Positions 23,383-36,550 of a DNA stretch of 64,000 nt are shown piece after piece. Each line of letters begins with the position of its first letter. The stretch's first letter is position 1. A model generated the notes under the pieces. It was not told the DNA's origin. It did not search any database and worked only from the letters and a program-made list of their open reading frames with translations. Both the position numbers and the translations under genes were made by a program. The DNA lies in contig JAOWCC010001634.1 of assembly GCA_030867875.1 (NCBI GenBank), positions 101,101,321 to 101,165,320 on the forward strand. Reading direction: 5' to 3'. The DNA is from Actinernus sp. WN-2022 (Eukaryota; Cnidaria; Anthozoa; Actiniaria; Actinernidae).

Positions 23383-24447
23383 GATTTTAGGGTACACAAG
23401 TAACTTTGAGAGATTCAGGTTAGCTTACAAAAACCACATTTTCGGGTTTTCTACACCAAATACGGCAAAACTGGCACGCTAGTCTTAAAGTACTGGAAGA
23501 GACCGTTGTTTTGACGTGTAGTACATCGAAATCCATCAAAAGCTCGAGAAATGGCGCCACTTTGAAGATTTTAGGGTACACAAGTAACTTTGAGAGATTC
23601 AGGTTAGCTTACAAAAACCACATTTTCGGGTTTTCTACACCAAATACGGCAAAACTGGCACGCTAGTCTTAAAGTACTGGAAGAGACCGTTGTTTTGACG
23701 TGTAGTACATCGAAATCCATCAAAAGTTCGAGAAATGGCGCCACTTTGAAGATTTTAGGGTACACAAGTAACTTTGAGAGATTCAGGTTAGCTTACAAAA
23801 ACCACATTTTCGGGTTTTCTACACCAAATACGGCAAAACTGGCACCCTAGTCTTAAAGTACTGGAAGAGACCGTTGTTTTGACGTGTAGTACATCGAAAT
23901 CCATCAAAAGCTCGAGAAATGGCGCCACTTTGAAGATTTTAGGGTACACAAGTAACTTTGAGAGATTCAGGTTAGCTTACAAAAACCACATTTTCGGGTT
24001 TTCTACACCAAATACGGCAAAACTGGCACGCTAGTCTTAAAGTACTGGAAGAGACCGTTGTTTTGACGTGTAGTACATCGAAATCCATCAAAAGCTCGAG
24101 AAATGGCGCCACTTTGAAATTTGTAAGGTACACAAGAATCTTGTGTGCCTTTAAGCTTTAAAAGCCAGTAACTCGTGTTTTTGCCGTTTTCTTGAAAGGG
24201 CAAATGACAGTTGAAGTATTTTCTGGCCTTTCTATCCCATAATTGACTTGACTTAGCTCCATCCCATAATTTCTTTATTTGAGACCTAGAGGTTATGCTT
24301 AGGTTAGAAAAAGGCCATTTTCTGGTATTGTTACTCAAAATACAGGAAACTTCCATCCAGTAAACGCAATCTACATTAAGAGAACGTTGTATTGCCGTAT
24401 AGTGCATCGAAATCCATCAAAAGCTCGAGAAATGGCGCCACTTTGAA
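23383..24447 (+). repeat. Unit 23: A word a b d a, then S
   Basis: A run 23383-24118, S 24119-24447. Copy 2 of the 6613-bp block ends after its second monomer (23750). Confidence 0.9.
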
Positions 24448-25880
24448 GATTTTAGGGTACACAAGTAACTTTGAGAGATTCAGGTTAGCTTACAAAAACC
24501 ACATTTTCGGGTTTTCTACACCAAATACGGCAAAACTGGCACGCTAGTCTTAAAGTACTGGAAGAGACCGTTGTTTTGACGTGTAGTACATCGAAATCCA
24601 TCAAAAGCTCGAGAAATGGCGCCACTTTGAAGATTTTAGGGTACACAAGTAACTTTGAGAGATTCAGGTTAGCTTACAAAAACCACATTTTCGGGTTTTC
24701 TACACCAAATACGGCAAAACTGGCACGCTAGTCTTAAAGTACTGGAAGAGACCGTTGTTTTGACGTGTAGTACATCGAAATCCATCAAAAGTTCGAGAAA
24801 TGGCGCCACTTTGAAGATTTTAGGGTACACAAGTAACTTTGAGAGATTCAGGTTAGCTTACAAAAACCACATTTTCGGGTTTTCTACACCAAATACGGCA
24901 AAACTGGCACGCTAGTCTTAAAGTACTCGAAGAGACCGTTGTTTTGACGTGTAGTACATCGAAATCCATCAAAAGCTCGAGAAATGGCGCCACTTTGAAG
25001 ATTTTAGGGTACACAAGTAACTTTGAGAGATTCAGGTTAGCTTACAAAAACCACATTTTCGGGTTTTCTACACCAAATACGGCAAAACTGGCACGCTAGT
25101 CTTAAAGTATTGGAAGAGACCGTTGTTTTGACGTGTAGTACATCGAAATCCATCAAAAGTTCGAGAAATGGCGCCACTTTGAAGATTTTAGGGTACACAA
25201 GTAACTTTGAGAGATTCAGGTTAGCTTACAAAAACCACATTTTCGGGTTTTCTACACCAAATACGGCAAAACTGGCACCCTAGTCTTAAAGTACTGGAAG
25301 AGACCGTTGTTTTGACGTGTAGTACATCGAAATCCATCAAAAGCTCGAGAAATGGCGCCACTTTGAAGATTTTAGGGTACACAAGTAACTTTGAGAGATT
25401 CAGGTTAGCTTACAAAAACCACATTTTCGGGTTTTCTACACCAAATACGGCAAAACTGGCACGCTAGTCTTAAAGTACTGGAAGAGACCGTTGTTTTGAC
25501 GTGTAGTACATCGAAATCCATCAAAAGCTCGAGAAATGGCGCCACTTTGAAATTTGTAAGGTACACAAGAATCTTGTGTGCCTTTAAGCTTTAAAAGCCA
25601 GTAACTCGTGTTTTTGCCGTTTTCTTGAAAGGGCAAATGACAGTTGAAGTATTTTCTGGCCTTTCTATCCCATAATTGACTTGACTTAGCTCCATCCCAT
25701 AATTTCTTTATTTGAGACCTAGAGGTTATGCTTAGGTTAGAAAAAGGCCATTTTCTGGTATTGTTACTCAAAGTACAGGAAACTTCCATCCAGTAAACGC
25801 AATCTACATTAAGAGAACGTTGTATTGCCGTATAGTGCATCGAAATCCATCAAAAGCTCGAGAAATGGCGCCACTTTGAA
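24448..25880 (+). repeat. Unit 24: A word a b f c d a, then S variant
   Basis: A run 24448-25551, S 25552-25880 with G at 25773, the third copy of this private change. Confidence 0.9.
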
Positions 25881-26761
25881 GATTTTAGGGTACACAAGTA
25901 ACTTTGAGAGATTCAGGTTAGCTTACAAAAACCACATTTTCGGGTTTTCTACACCAAATACGGCAAAACTGGCACGCTAGTCTTAAAGTACTGGAAGAGA
26001 CCGTTGTTTTGACGTGTAGTACATCGAAATCCATCAAAAGCTCGAGAAATGGCGCCACTTTGAAGATTTTAGGGTACACAAGTAACTTTGAGAGATTCAG
26101 GTTAGCTTACAAAAACCACATTTTCGGGTTTTCTACACCAAATACGGCAAAACTGGCACCCTAGTCTTAAAGTACTGGAAGAGACCGTTGTTTTGACGTG
26201 TAGTACATCGAAATCCATCAAAAGCTCGAGAAATGGCGCCACTTTGAAGATTTTAGGGTACACAAGTAACTTTGAGAGATTCAGGTTAGCTTACAAAAAC
26301 CACATTTTCGGGTTTTCTACACCAAATACGGCAAAACTGGCACGCTAGTCTTAAAGTACTGGAAGAGACCGTTGTTTTGACGTGTAGTACATCGAAATCC
26401 ATCAAAAGCTCGAGAAATGGCGCCACTTTGAAATTTGTAAGGTACACAAGAATCTTGTGTGCCTTTAAGCTTTAAAAGCCAGTAACTCGTGTTTTTGCCG
26501 TTTTCTTGAAAGGGCAAATGACAGTTGAAGTATTTTCTGGCCTTTCTATCCCATAATTGACTTGACTTAGCTCCATCCCATAATTTCTTTATTTGAGACC
26601 TAGAGGTTATGCTTAGGTTAGAAAAAGGCCATTTTCTGGTATTGTTACTCAAAATACAGGAAACTTCCATCCAGTAAACGCAATCTACATTAAGAGAACG
26701 TTGTATTGCCGTATAGTGCATCGAAATCCATCAAAAGCTCGAGAAATGGCGCCACTTTGAA
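25881..26761 (+). repeat. Unit 25: A word a d a, then S
   Basis: A run 25881-26432, S 26433-26761. Confidence 0.9.
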
Positions 26762-28930
26762 GATTTTAGGGTACACAAGTAACTTTGAGAGATTCAGGTT
26801 AGCTTACAAAAACCACATTTTCGGGTTTTCTACACCAAATACGGCAAAACTGGCACGCTAGTCTTAAAGTACTGGAAGAGACCGTTGTTTTGACGTGTAG
26901 TACATCGAAATCCATCAAAAGCTCGAGAAATGGCGCCACTTTGAAGATTTTAGGGTACACAAGTAACTTTGAGAGATTCAGGTTAGCTTACAAAAACCAC
27001 ATTTTCGGGTTTTCTACACCAAATACGGCAAAACTGGCACGCTAGTCTTAAAGTACTGGAAGAGACCGTTGTTTTGACGTGTAGTACATCGAAATCCATC
27101 AAAAGTTCGAGAAATGGCGCCACTTTGAAGATTTTAGGGTACACAAGTAACTTTGAGAGATTCAGGTTAGCTTACAAAAACCACATTTTCGGGTTTTCTA
27201 CACCAAATACGGCAAAACTGGCACGCTAGTCTTAAAGTACTGGAAGAGACCGTTGTTTTGACGTGTAGTACATCGAAATCCATCAAAAGCTCGAGAAATG
27301 GCGCCACTTTGAAGATTTTAGGGTACACAAGTAACTTTGAGAGATTCAGGTTAGCTTACAAAAACCACATTTTCGGGTTTTCTACACCAAATACGGCAAA
27401 ACTGGCACGCTAGTCTTAAAGTACTCGAAGAGACCGTTGTTTTGACGTGTAGTACATCGAAATCCATCAAAAGCTCGAGAAATGGCGCCACTTTGAAGAT
27501 TTTAGGGTACACAAGTAACTTTGAGAGATTCAGGTTAGCTTACAAAAACCACATTTTCGGGTTTTCTACACCAAATACGGCAAAACTGGCACGCTAGTCT
27601 TAAAGTATTGGAAGAGACCGTTGTTTTGACGTGTAGTACATCGAAATCCATCAAAAGTTCGAGAAATGGCGCCACTTTGAAGATTTTAGGGTACACAAGT
27701 AACTTTGAGAGATTCAGGTTAGCTTACAAAAACCACATTTTCGGGTTTTCTACACCAAATACGGCAAAACTGGCACCCTAGTCTTAAAGTACTGGAAGAG
27801 ACCGTTGTTTTGACGTGTAGTACATCGAAATCCATCAAAAGCTCGAGAAATGGCGCCACTTTGAAGATTTTAGGGTACACAAGTAACTTTGAGAGATTCA
27901 GGTTAGCTTACAAAAACCACATTTTCGGGTTTTCTACACCAAATACGGCAAAACTGGCACGCTAGTCTTAAAGTACTCGAAGAGACCGTTGTTTTGACGT
28001 GTAGTACATCGAAATCCATCAAAAGCTCGAGAAATGGCGCCACTTTGAAGATTTTAGGGTACACAAGTAACTTTGAGAGATTCAGGTTAGCTTACAAAAA
28101 CCACATTTTCGGGTTTTCTACACCAAATACGGCAAAACTGGCACGCTAGTCTTAAAGTATTGGAAGAGACCGTTGTTTTGACGTGTAGTACATCGAAATC
28201 CATCAAAAGTTCGAGAAATGGCGCCACTTTGAAGATTTTAGGGTACACAAGTAACTTTGAGAGATTCAGGTTAGCTTACAAAAACCACATTTTCGGGTTT
28301 TCTACACCAAATACGGCAAAACTGGCACCCTAGTCTTAAAGTACTGGAAGAGACCGTTGTTTTGACGTGTAGTACATCGAAATCCATCAAAAGCTCGAGA
28401 AATGGCGCCACTTTGAAGATTTTAGGGTACACAAGTAACTTTGAGAGATTCAGGTTAGCTTACAAAAACCACATTTTCGGGTTTTCTACACCAAATACGG
28501 CAAAACTGGCACGCTAGTCTTAAAGTACTGGAAGAGACCGTTGTTTTGACGTGTAGTACATCGAAATCCATCAAAAGCTCGAGAAATGGCGCCACTTTGA
28601 AATTTGTAAGGTACACAAGAATCTTGTGTGCCTTTAAGCTTTAAAAGCCAGTAACTCGTGTTTTTGCCGTTTTCTTGAAAGGGCAAATGACAGTTGAAGT
28701 ATTTTCTGGCCTTTCTATCCCATAATTGACTTGACTTAGCTCCATCCCATAATTTCTTTATTTGAGACCTAGAGGTTATGCTTAGGTTAGAAAAAGGCCA
28801 TTTTCTGGTATTGTTACTCAAAATACAGGAAACTTCCATCCAGTAAACGCAATCTACATTAAGAGAACGTTGTATTGCCGTATAGTGCATCGAAATCCAT
28901 CAAAAGCTCGAGAAATGGCGCCACTTTGAA
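26762..28930 (+). repeat. Unit 26: A word a b a f c d f c d a, then S
   Basis: A run 26762-28601, S 28602-28930. The triplet f c d is doubled in tandem (27314-27865 and 27866-28417, period 552); removing one copy gives the word of unit 28. Confidence 0.9.
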
Positions 28931-30363
28931 GATTTTAGGGTACACAAGTAACTTTGAGAGATTCAGGTTAGCTTACAAAAACCACATTTTCGGGTTTTCT
29001 ACACCAAATACGGCAAAACTGGCACGCTAGTCTTAAAGTACTGGAAGAGACCGTTGTTTTGACGTGTAGTACATCGAAATCCATCAAAAGCTCGAGAAAT
29101 GGCGCCACTTTGAAGATTTTAGGGTACACAAGTAACTTTGAGAGATTCAGGTTAGCTTACAAAAACCACATTTTCGGGTTTTCTACACCAAATACGGCAA
29201 AACTGGCACGCTAGTCTTAAAGTACTGGAAGAGACCGTTGTTTTGACGTGTAGTACATCGAAATCCATCAAAAGTTCGAGAAATGGCGCCACTTTGAAGA
29301 TTTTAGGGTACACAAGTAACTTTGAGAGATTCAGGTTAGCTTACAAAAACCACATTTTCGGGTTTTCTACACCAAATACGGCAAAACTGGCACGCTAGTC
29401 TTAAAGTACTCGAAGAGACCGTTGTTTTGACGTGTAGTACATCGAAATCCATCAAAAGCTCGAGAAATGGCGCCACTTTGAAGATTTTAGGGTACACAAG
29501 TAACTTTGAGAGATTCAGGTTAGCTTACAAAAACCACATTTTCGGGTTTTCTACACCAAATACGGCAAAACTGGCACGCTAGTCTTAAAGTATTGGAAGA
29601 GACCGTTGTTTTGACGTGTAGTACATCGAAATCCATCAAAAGTTCGAGAAATGGCGCCACTTTGAAGATTTTAGGGTACACAAGTAACTTTGAGAGATTC
29701 AGGTTAGCTTACAAAAACCACATTTTCGGGTTTTCTACACCAAATACGGCAAAACTGGCACCCTAGTCTTAAAGTACTGGAAGAGACCGTTGTTTTGACG
29801 TGTAGTACATCGAAATCCATCAAAAGCTCGAGAAATGGCGCCACTTTGAAGATTTTAGGGTACACAAGTAACTTTGAGAGATTCAGGTTAGCTTACAAAA
29901 ACCACATTTTCGGGTTTTCTACACCAAATACGGCAAAACTGGCACGCTAGTCTTAAAGTACTGGAAGAGACCGTTGTTTTGACGTGTAGTACATCGAAAT
30001 CCATCAAAAGCTCGAGAAATGGCGCCACTTTGAAATTTGTAAGGTACACAAGAATCTTGTGTGCCTTTAAGCTTTAAAAGCCAGTAACTCGTGTTTTTGC
30101 CGTTTTCTTGAAAGGGCAAATGACAGTTGAAGTATTTTCTGGCCTTTCTATCCCATAATTGACTTGACTTAGCTCCATCCCATAATTTCTTTATTTGAGA
30201 CCTAGAGGTTATGCTTAGGTTAGAAAAAGGCCATTTTCTGGTATTGTTACTCAAAATACAGGAAACTTCCATCCAGTAAACGCAATCTACATTAAGAGAA
30301 CGTTGTATTGCCGTATAGTGCATCGAAATCCATCAAAAGCTCGAGAAATGGCGCCACTTTGAA
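28931..30363 (+). repeat. Unit 27: A word a b f c d a, then S
   Basis: A run 28931-30034, S 30035-30363. Same word as units 16, 21, 24 and 29, but with A at S offset 222. Confidence 0.9.
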
Positions 30364-31980
30364 GATTTTAGGGTACACAAGTAACTTTGAGAGATTCAGG
30401 TTAGCTTACAAAAACCACATTTTCGGGTTTTCTACACCAAATACGGCAAAACTGGCACGCTAGTCTTAAAGTACTGGAAGAGACCGTTGTTTTGACGTGT
30501 AGTACATCGAAATCCATCAAAAGCTCGAGAAATGGCGCCACTTTGAAGATTTTAGGGTACACAAGTAACTTTGAGAGATTCAGGTTAGCTTACAAAAACC
30601 ACATTTTCGGGTTTTCTACACCAAATACGGCAAAACTGGCACGCTAGTCTTAAAGTACTGGAAGAGACCGTTGTTTTGACGTGTAGTACATCGAAATCCA
30701 TCAAAAGTTCGAGAAATGGCGCCACTTTGAAGATTTTAGGGTACACAAGTAACTTTGAGAGATTCAGGTTAGCTTACAAAAACCACATTTTCGGGTTTTC
30801 TACACCAAATACGGCAAAACTGGCACGCTAGTCTTAAAGTACTGGAAGAGACCGTTGTTTTGACGTGTAGTACATCGAAATCCATCAAAAGCTCGAGAAA
30901 TGGCGCCACTTTGAAGATTTTAGGGTACACAAGTAACTTTGAGAGATTCAGGTTAGCTTACAAAAACCACATTTTCGGGTTTTCTACACCAAATACGGCA
31001 AAACTGGCACGCTAGTCTTAAAGTACTCGAAGAGACCGTTGTTTTGACGTGTAGTACATCGAAATCCATCAAAAGCTCGAGAAATGGCGCCACTTTGAAG
31101 ATTTTAGGGTACACAAGTAACTTTGAGAGATTCAGGTTAGCTTACAAAAACCACATTTTCGGGTTTTCTACACCAAATACGGCAAAACTGGCACGCTAGT
31201 CTTAAAGTATTGGAAGAGACCGTTGTTTTGACGTGTAGTACATCGAAATCCATCAAAAGTTCGAGAAATGGCGCCACTTTGAAGATTTTAGGGTACACAA
31301 GTAACTTTGAGAGATTCAGGTTAGCTTACAAAAACCACATTTTCGGGTTTTCTACACCAAATACGGCAAAACTGGCACCCTAGTCTTAAAGTACTGGAAG
31401 AGACCGTTGTTTTGACGTGTAGTACATCGAAATCCATCAAAAGCTCGAGAAATGGCGCCACTTTGAAGATTTTAGGGTACACAAGTAACTTTGAGAGATT
31501 CAGGTTAGCTTACAAAAACCACATTTTCGGGTTTTCTACACCAAATACGGCAAAACTGGCACGCTAGTCTTAAAGTACTGGAAGAGACCGTTGTTTTGAC
31601 GTGTAGTACATCGAAATCCATCAAAAGCTCGAGAAATGGCGCCACTTTGAAATTTGTAAGGTACACAAGAATCTTGTGTGCCTTTAAGCTTTAAAAGCCA
31701 GTAACTCGTGTTTTTGCCGTTTTCTTGAAAGGGCAAATGACAGTTGAAGTATTTTCTGGCCTTTCTATCCCATAATTGACTTGACTTAGCTCCATCCCAT
31801 AATTTCTTTATTTGAGACCTAGAGGTTATGCTTAGGTTAGAAAAAGGCCATTTTCTGGTATTGTTACTCAAAATACAGGAAACTTCCATCCAGTAAACGC
31901 AATCTACATTAAGAGAACGTTGTATTGCCGTATAGTGCATCGAAATCCATCAAAAGCTCGAGAAATGGCGCCACTTTGAA
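30364..31980 (+). repeat. Unit 28: A word a b a f c d a, then S
   Basis: A run 30364-31651, S 31652-31980. Confidence 0.9.
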
Positions 31981-33413
31981 GATTTTAGGGTACACAAGTA
32001 ACTTTGAGAGATTCAGGTTAGCTTACAAAAACCACATTTTCGGGTTTTCTACACCAAATACGGCAAAACTGGCACGCTAGTCTTAAAGTACTGGAAGAGA
32101 CCGTTGTTTTGACGTGTAGTACATCGAAATCCATCAAAAGCTCGAGAAATGGCGCCACTTTGAAGATTTTAGGGTACACAAGTAACTTTGAGAGATTCAG
32201 GTTAGCTTACAAAAACCACATTTTCGGGTTTTCTACACCAAATACGGCAAAACTGGCACGCTAGTCTTAAAGTACTGGAAGAGACCGTTGTTTTGACGTG
32301 TAGTACATCGAAATCCATCAAAAGTTCGAGAAATGGCGCCACTTTGAAGATTTTAGGGTACACAAGTAACTTTGAGAGATTCAGGTTAGCTTACAAAAAC
32401 CACATTTTCGGGTTTTCTACACCAAATACGGCAAAACTGGCACGCTAGTCTTAAAGTACTCGAAGAGACCGTTGTTTTGACGTGTAGTACATCGAAATCC
32501 ATCAAAAGCTCGAGAAATGGCGCCACTTTGAAGATTTTAGGGTACACAAGTAACTTTGAGAGATTCAGGTTAGCTTACAAAAACCACATTTTCGGGTTTT
32601 CTACACCAAATACGGCAAAACTGGCACGCTAGTCTTAAAGTATTGGAAGAGACCGTTGTTTTGACGTGTAGTACATCGAAATCCATCAAAAGTTCGAGAA
32701 ATGGCGCCACTTTGAAGATTTTAGGGTACACAAGTAACTTTGAGAGATTCAGGTTAGCTTACAAAAACCACATTTTCGGGTTTTCTACACCAAATACGGC
32801 AAAACTGGCACCCTAGTCTTAAAGTACTGGAAGAGACCGTTGTTTTGACGTGTAGTACATCGAAATCCATCAAAAGCTCGAGAAATGGCGCCACTTTGAA
32901 GATTTTAGGGTACACAAGTAACTTTGAGAGATTCAGGTTAGCTTACAAAAACCACATTTTCGGGTTTTCTACACCAAATACGGCAAAACTGGCACGCTAG
33001 TCTTAAAGTACTGGAAGAGACCGTTGTTTTGACGTGTAGTACATCGAAATCCATCAAAAGCTCGAGAAATGGCGCCACTTTGAAATTTGTAAGGTACACA
33101 AGAATCTTGTGTGCCTTTAAGCTTTAAAAGCCAGTAACTCGTGTTTTTGCCGTTTTCTTGAAAGGGCAAATGACAGTTGAAGTATTTTCTGGCCTTTCTA
33201 TCCCATAATTGACTTGACTTAGCTCCATCCCATAATTTCTTTATTTGAGACCTAGAGGTTATGCTTAGGTTAGAAAAAGGCCATTTTCTGGTATTGTTAC
33301 TCAAAATACAGGAAACTTCCATCCAGTAAACGCAATCTACATTAAGAGAACGTTGTATTGCCGTATAGTGCATCGAAATCCATCAAAAGCTCGAGAAATG
33401 GCGCCACTTTGAA
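31981..33413 (+). repeat. Unit 29: A word a b f c d a, then S
   Basis: A run 31981-33084, S 33085-33413. Carries the last f monomer in the window (32349). Confidence 0.9.
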
Positions 33414-34662
33414 GATTTTAGGGTACACAAGTAACTTTGAGAGATTCAGGTTAGCTTACAAAAACCACATTTTCGGGTTTTCTACACCAAATACGGCAAA
33501 ACTGGCACGCTAGTCTTAAAGTACTGGAAGAGACCGTTGTTTTGACGTGTAGTACATCGAAATCCATCAAAAGCTCGAGAAATGGCGCCACTTTGAAGAT
33601 TTTAGGGTACACAAGTAACTTTGAGAGATTCAGGTTAGCTTACAAAAACCACATTTTCGGGTTTTCTACACCAAATACGGCAAAACTGGCACGCTAGTCT
33701 TAAAGTACTGGAAGAGACCGTTGTTTTGACGTGTAGTACATCGAAATCCATCAAAAGTTCGAGAAATGGCGCCACTTTGAAGATTTTAGGGTACACAAGT
33801 AACTTTGAGAGATTCAGGTTAGCTTACAAAAACCACATTTTCGGGTTTTCTACACCAAATACGGCAAAACTGGCACGCTAGTCTTAAAGTATTGGAAGAG
33901 ACCGTTGTTTTGACGTGTAGTACATCGAAATCCATCAAAAGTTCGAGAAATGGCGCCACTTTGAAGATTTTAGGGTACACAAGTAACTTTGAGAGATTCA
34001 GGTTAGCTTACAAAAACCACATTTTCGGGTTTTCTACACCAAATACGGCAAAACTGGCACGCTAATCTTAAAGTACTGGAAGAGACCGTTGTTTTGACGT
34101 GTAGTACATCGAAATCCATCAAAAGCTCGAGAAATGGCGCCACTTTGAAGATTTTAGGGTACACAAGTAACTTTGAGAGATTCAGGTTAGCTTACAAAAA
34201 CCACATTTTCGGGTTTTCTACACCAAATACGGCAAAACTGGCACGCTAGTCTTAAAGTACTGGAAGAGACCGTTGTTTTGACGTGTAGTACATCGAAATC
34301 CATCAAAAGCTCGAGAAATGGCGCCACTTTGAAATTTGTAAGGTACACAAGAATCTTGTGTGCCTTTAAGCTTTAAAAGCCAGTAACTCGTGTTTTTGCC
34401 GTTTTCTTGAAAGGGCAAATGACAGTTGAAGTATTTTCTGGCCTTTCTATCCCATAATTGACTTGACTTAGCTCCATCCCATAATTTCTTTATTTGAGAC
34501 CTAGAGGTTATGCTTAGGTTAGAAAAAGGCCATTTTCTGGTATTGTTACTCAAAATACAGGAAACTTCCATCCAGTAAACGCAATCTACATTAAGAGAAC
34601 GTTGTATTGCCGTATAGTGCATCGAAATCCATCAAAAGCTCGAGAAATGGCGCCACTTTGAA
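33414..34662 (+). repeat. Unit 30: A word a b c e a, then S
   Basis: A run 33414-34333, S 34334-34662. The order c then e occurs only here, suggesting a recombinant word. Confidence 0.9.
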
Positions 34663-35974
34663 GATTTTAGGGTACACAAGTAACTTTGAGAGATTCAGGT
34701 TAGCTTACAAAAACCACATTTTCGGGTTTTCTACACCAAATACGGCAAAACTGGCACGCTAGTCTTAAAGTACTGGAAGAGACCGTTGTTTTGACGTGTA
34801 GTACATCGAAATCCATCAAAAGTTCGAGAAATGGCGCCACTTTGAAGATTTTAGGGTACACAAGTAACTTTGAGAGATTCAGGTTAGCTTACAAAAACCA
34901 CATTTTCGGGTTTTCTACACCAAATACGGCAAAACTGGCACGCTAGTCTTAAAGTACTGGAAGAGACCGTTGTTTTGACGTGTAGTACATCGAAATCCAT
35001 CAAAAGCTCGAGAAATGGCGCCACTTTGAAGATTTTAGGGTACACAAGTAACTTTGAGAGATTCAGGTTAGCTTACAAAAACCACATTTTCGGGTTTTCT
35101 ACACCAAATACGGCAAAACTGGCACGCTAGTCTTAAAGTATTGGAAGAGACCGTTGTTTTGACGTGTAGTACATCGAAATCCATCAAAAGTTCGAGAAAT
35201 GGCGCCACTTTGAAGATTTTAGGGTACACAAGTAACTTTGAGAGATTCAGGTTAGCTTACAAAAACCACATTTTCGGGTTTTCTACACCAAATACGGCAA
35301 AACTGGCACCCTAGTCTTAAAGTACTGGAAGAGACCGTTGTTTTGACGTGTAGTACATCGAAATCCATCAAAAGCTCGAGAAATGGCGCCACTTTGAAGA
35401 TTTTAGGGTACACAAGTAACTTTGAGAGATTCAGGTTAGCTTACAAAAACCACATTTTCGGGTTTTCTACACCAAATACGGCAAAACTGGCACGCTAGTC
35501 TTAAAGTACTGGAAGAGACCGTTGTTTTGACGTGTAGTACATCGAAATCCATCAAAAGCTCGAGAAATGGCGCCACTTTGAAATTTGTAAGGTACACAAG
35601 ATCTAGCATGTTTTCACAAAAGGAGCCTTTGAACCTAACACCCCCTTTTGTGAAAACATGCTAGATCTTGTGTGCCTTTAAGCTTTAAAAGCCAGTAACT
35701 CGTGTTTTTGCCGTTTTCTTGAAAGGGCAAATGACAGTTGAAGTATTTTCTGGCCTTTCTATCCCATAATTGACTTGACTTAGCTCCATCCCATAATTTC
35801 TTTATTTGAGACCTAGAGGTTATGCTTAGGTTAGAAAAAGGCCATTTTCTGGTATTGTTACTCAAAATACAGGAAACTTCCATCCAGTAAACGCAATCTA
35901 CATTAAGAGAACGTTGTATTGCCGTATAGTGCATCGAAATCCATCAAAAGCTCGAGAAATGGCGCCACTTTGAA
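34663..35974 (+). repeat. Unit 31: A word b a c d a, then L
   Basis: A run 34663-35582, L 35583-35974, stem-loop 35594-35673. L units resume here. Confidence 0.9.
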
Positions 35975-36550
35975 GATTTTAGGGTACACAAGTAACTTTG
36001 AGAGATTCAGGTTAGCTTACAAAAACCACATTTTCGGGTTTTCTACACCAAATACGGCAAAACTGGCACGCTAGTCTTAAAGTACTGGAAGAGACCGTTG
36101 TTTTGACGTGTAGTACATCGAAATCCATCAAAAGCTCGAGAAATGGCTCCACTTTGAAATTTGTAAGGTACACAAGATCTAGCATGTTTTCACAAAAGGA
36201 GCCTTTGAACCTAACACCCCCTTTTGTGAAAACATGCTAGATCTTGTGTGCCTTTAAGCTTTAAAAGCCAGTAACTCGTGTTTTTGCCGTTTTCTTGAAA
36301 GGGCAAATGACAGTTGAAGTATTTTCTGGCCTTTCTATCCCATAATTGACTTGACTTAGCTCCATCCCATAATTTCTTTATTTGAGACCTAGAGGTTATG
36401 CTTAGGTTAGAAAAAGGCCATTTTCTGGTATTGTTACTCAAAATACAGGAAACTTCCATCCAGTAAACGCAATCTACATTAAGAGAACGTTGTATTGCCG
36501 TATAGTGCATCGAAATCCATCAAAAGCTCGAGAAATGGCGCCACTTTGAA
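35975..36550 (+). repeat. Unit 32: A word T, then L
   Basis: Single A 35975-36158, L 36159-36550, stem-loop 36170-36249. Confidence 0.9.

Larger units (their letters stand above)
10525..23750 (+). repeat. Tandem duplication, period 6613 bp, two copies
   Basis: Copies are 10525-17137 and 17138-23750. Each reads abbeacda S, f'cda S, abda S, abfcda S-variant, ada S, ab: 27 A monomers and 5 S units (4968 + 1645 = 6613). Private markers repeat at this spacing: C53A at the monomers starting 12326 and 18939, and the S change at 15781 and 22394. Confidence 0.92.
19307..27129 (+). repeat. Nested tandem repeat, period 3379 bp, about 2.3 copies
   Basis: The string abda S, abfcda S-variant, ada S (13 A + 3 S) occurs at 20004-23382 and 23383-26761. 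Words match at this period from 19307 to 27129. The private S change recurs at 22394 and 25773. It overlaps copy 2 of the 6613-bp block. Confidence 0.9.
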
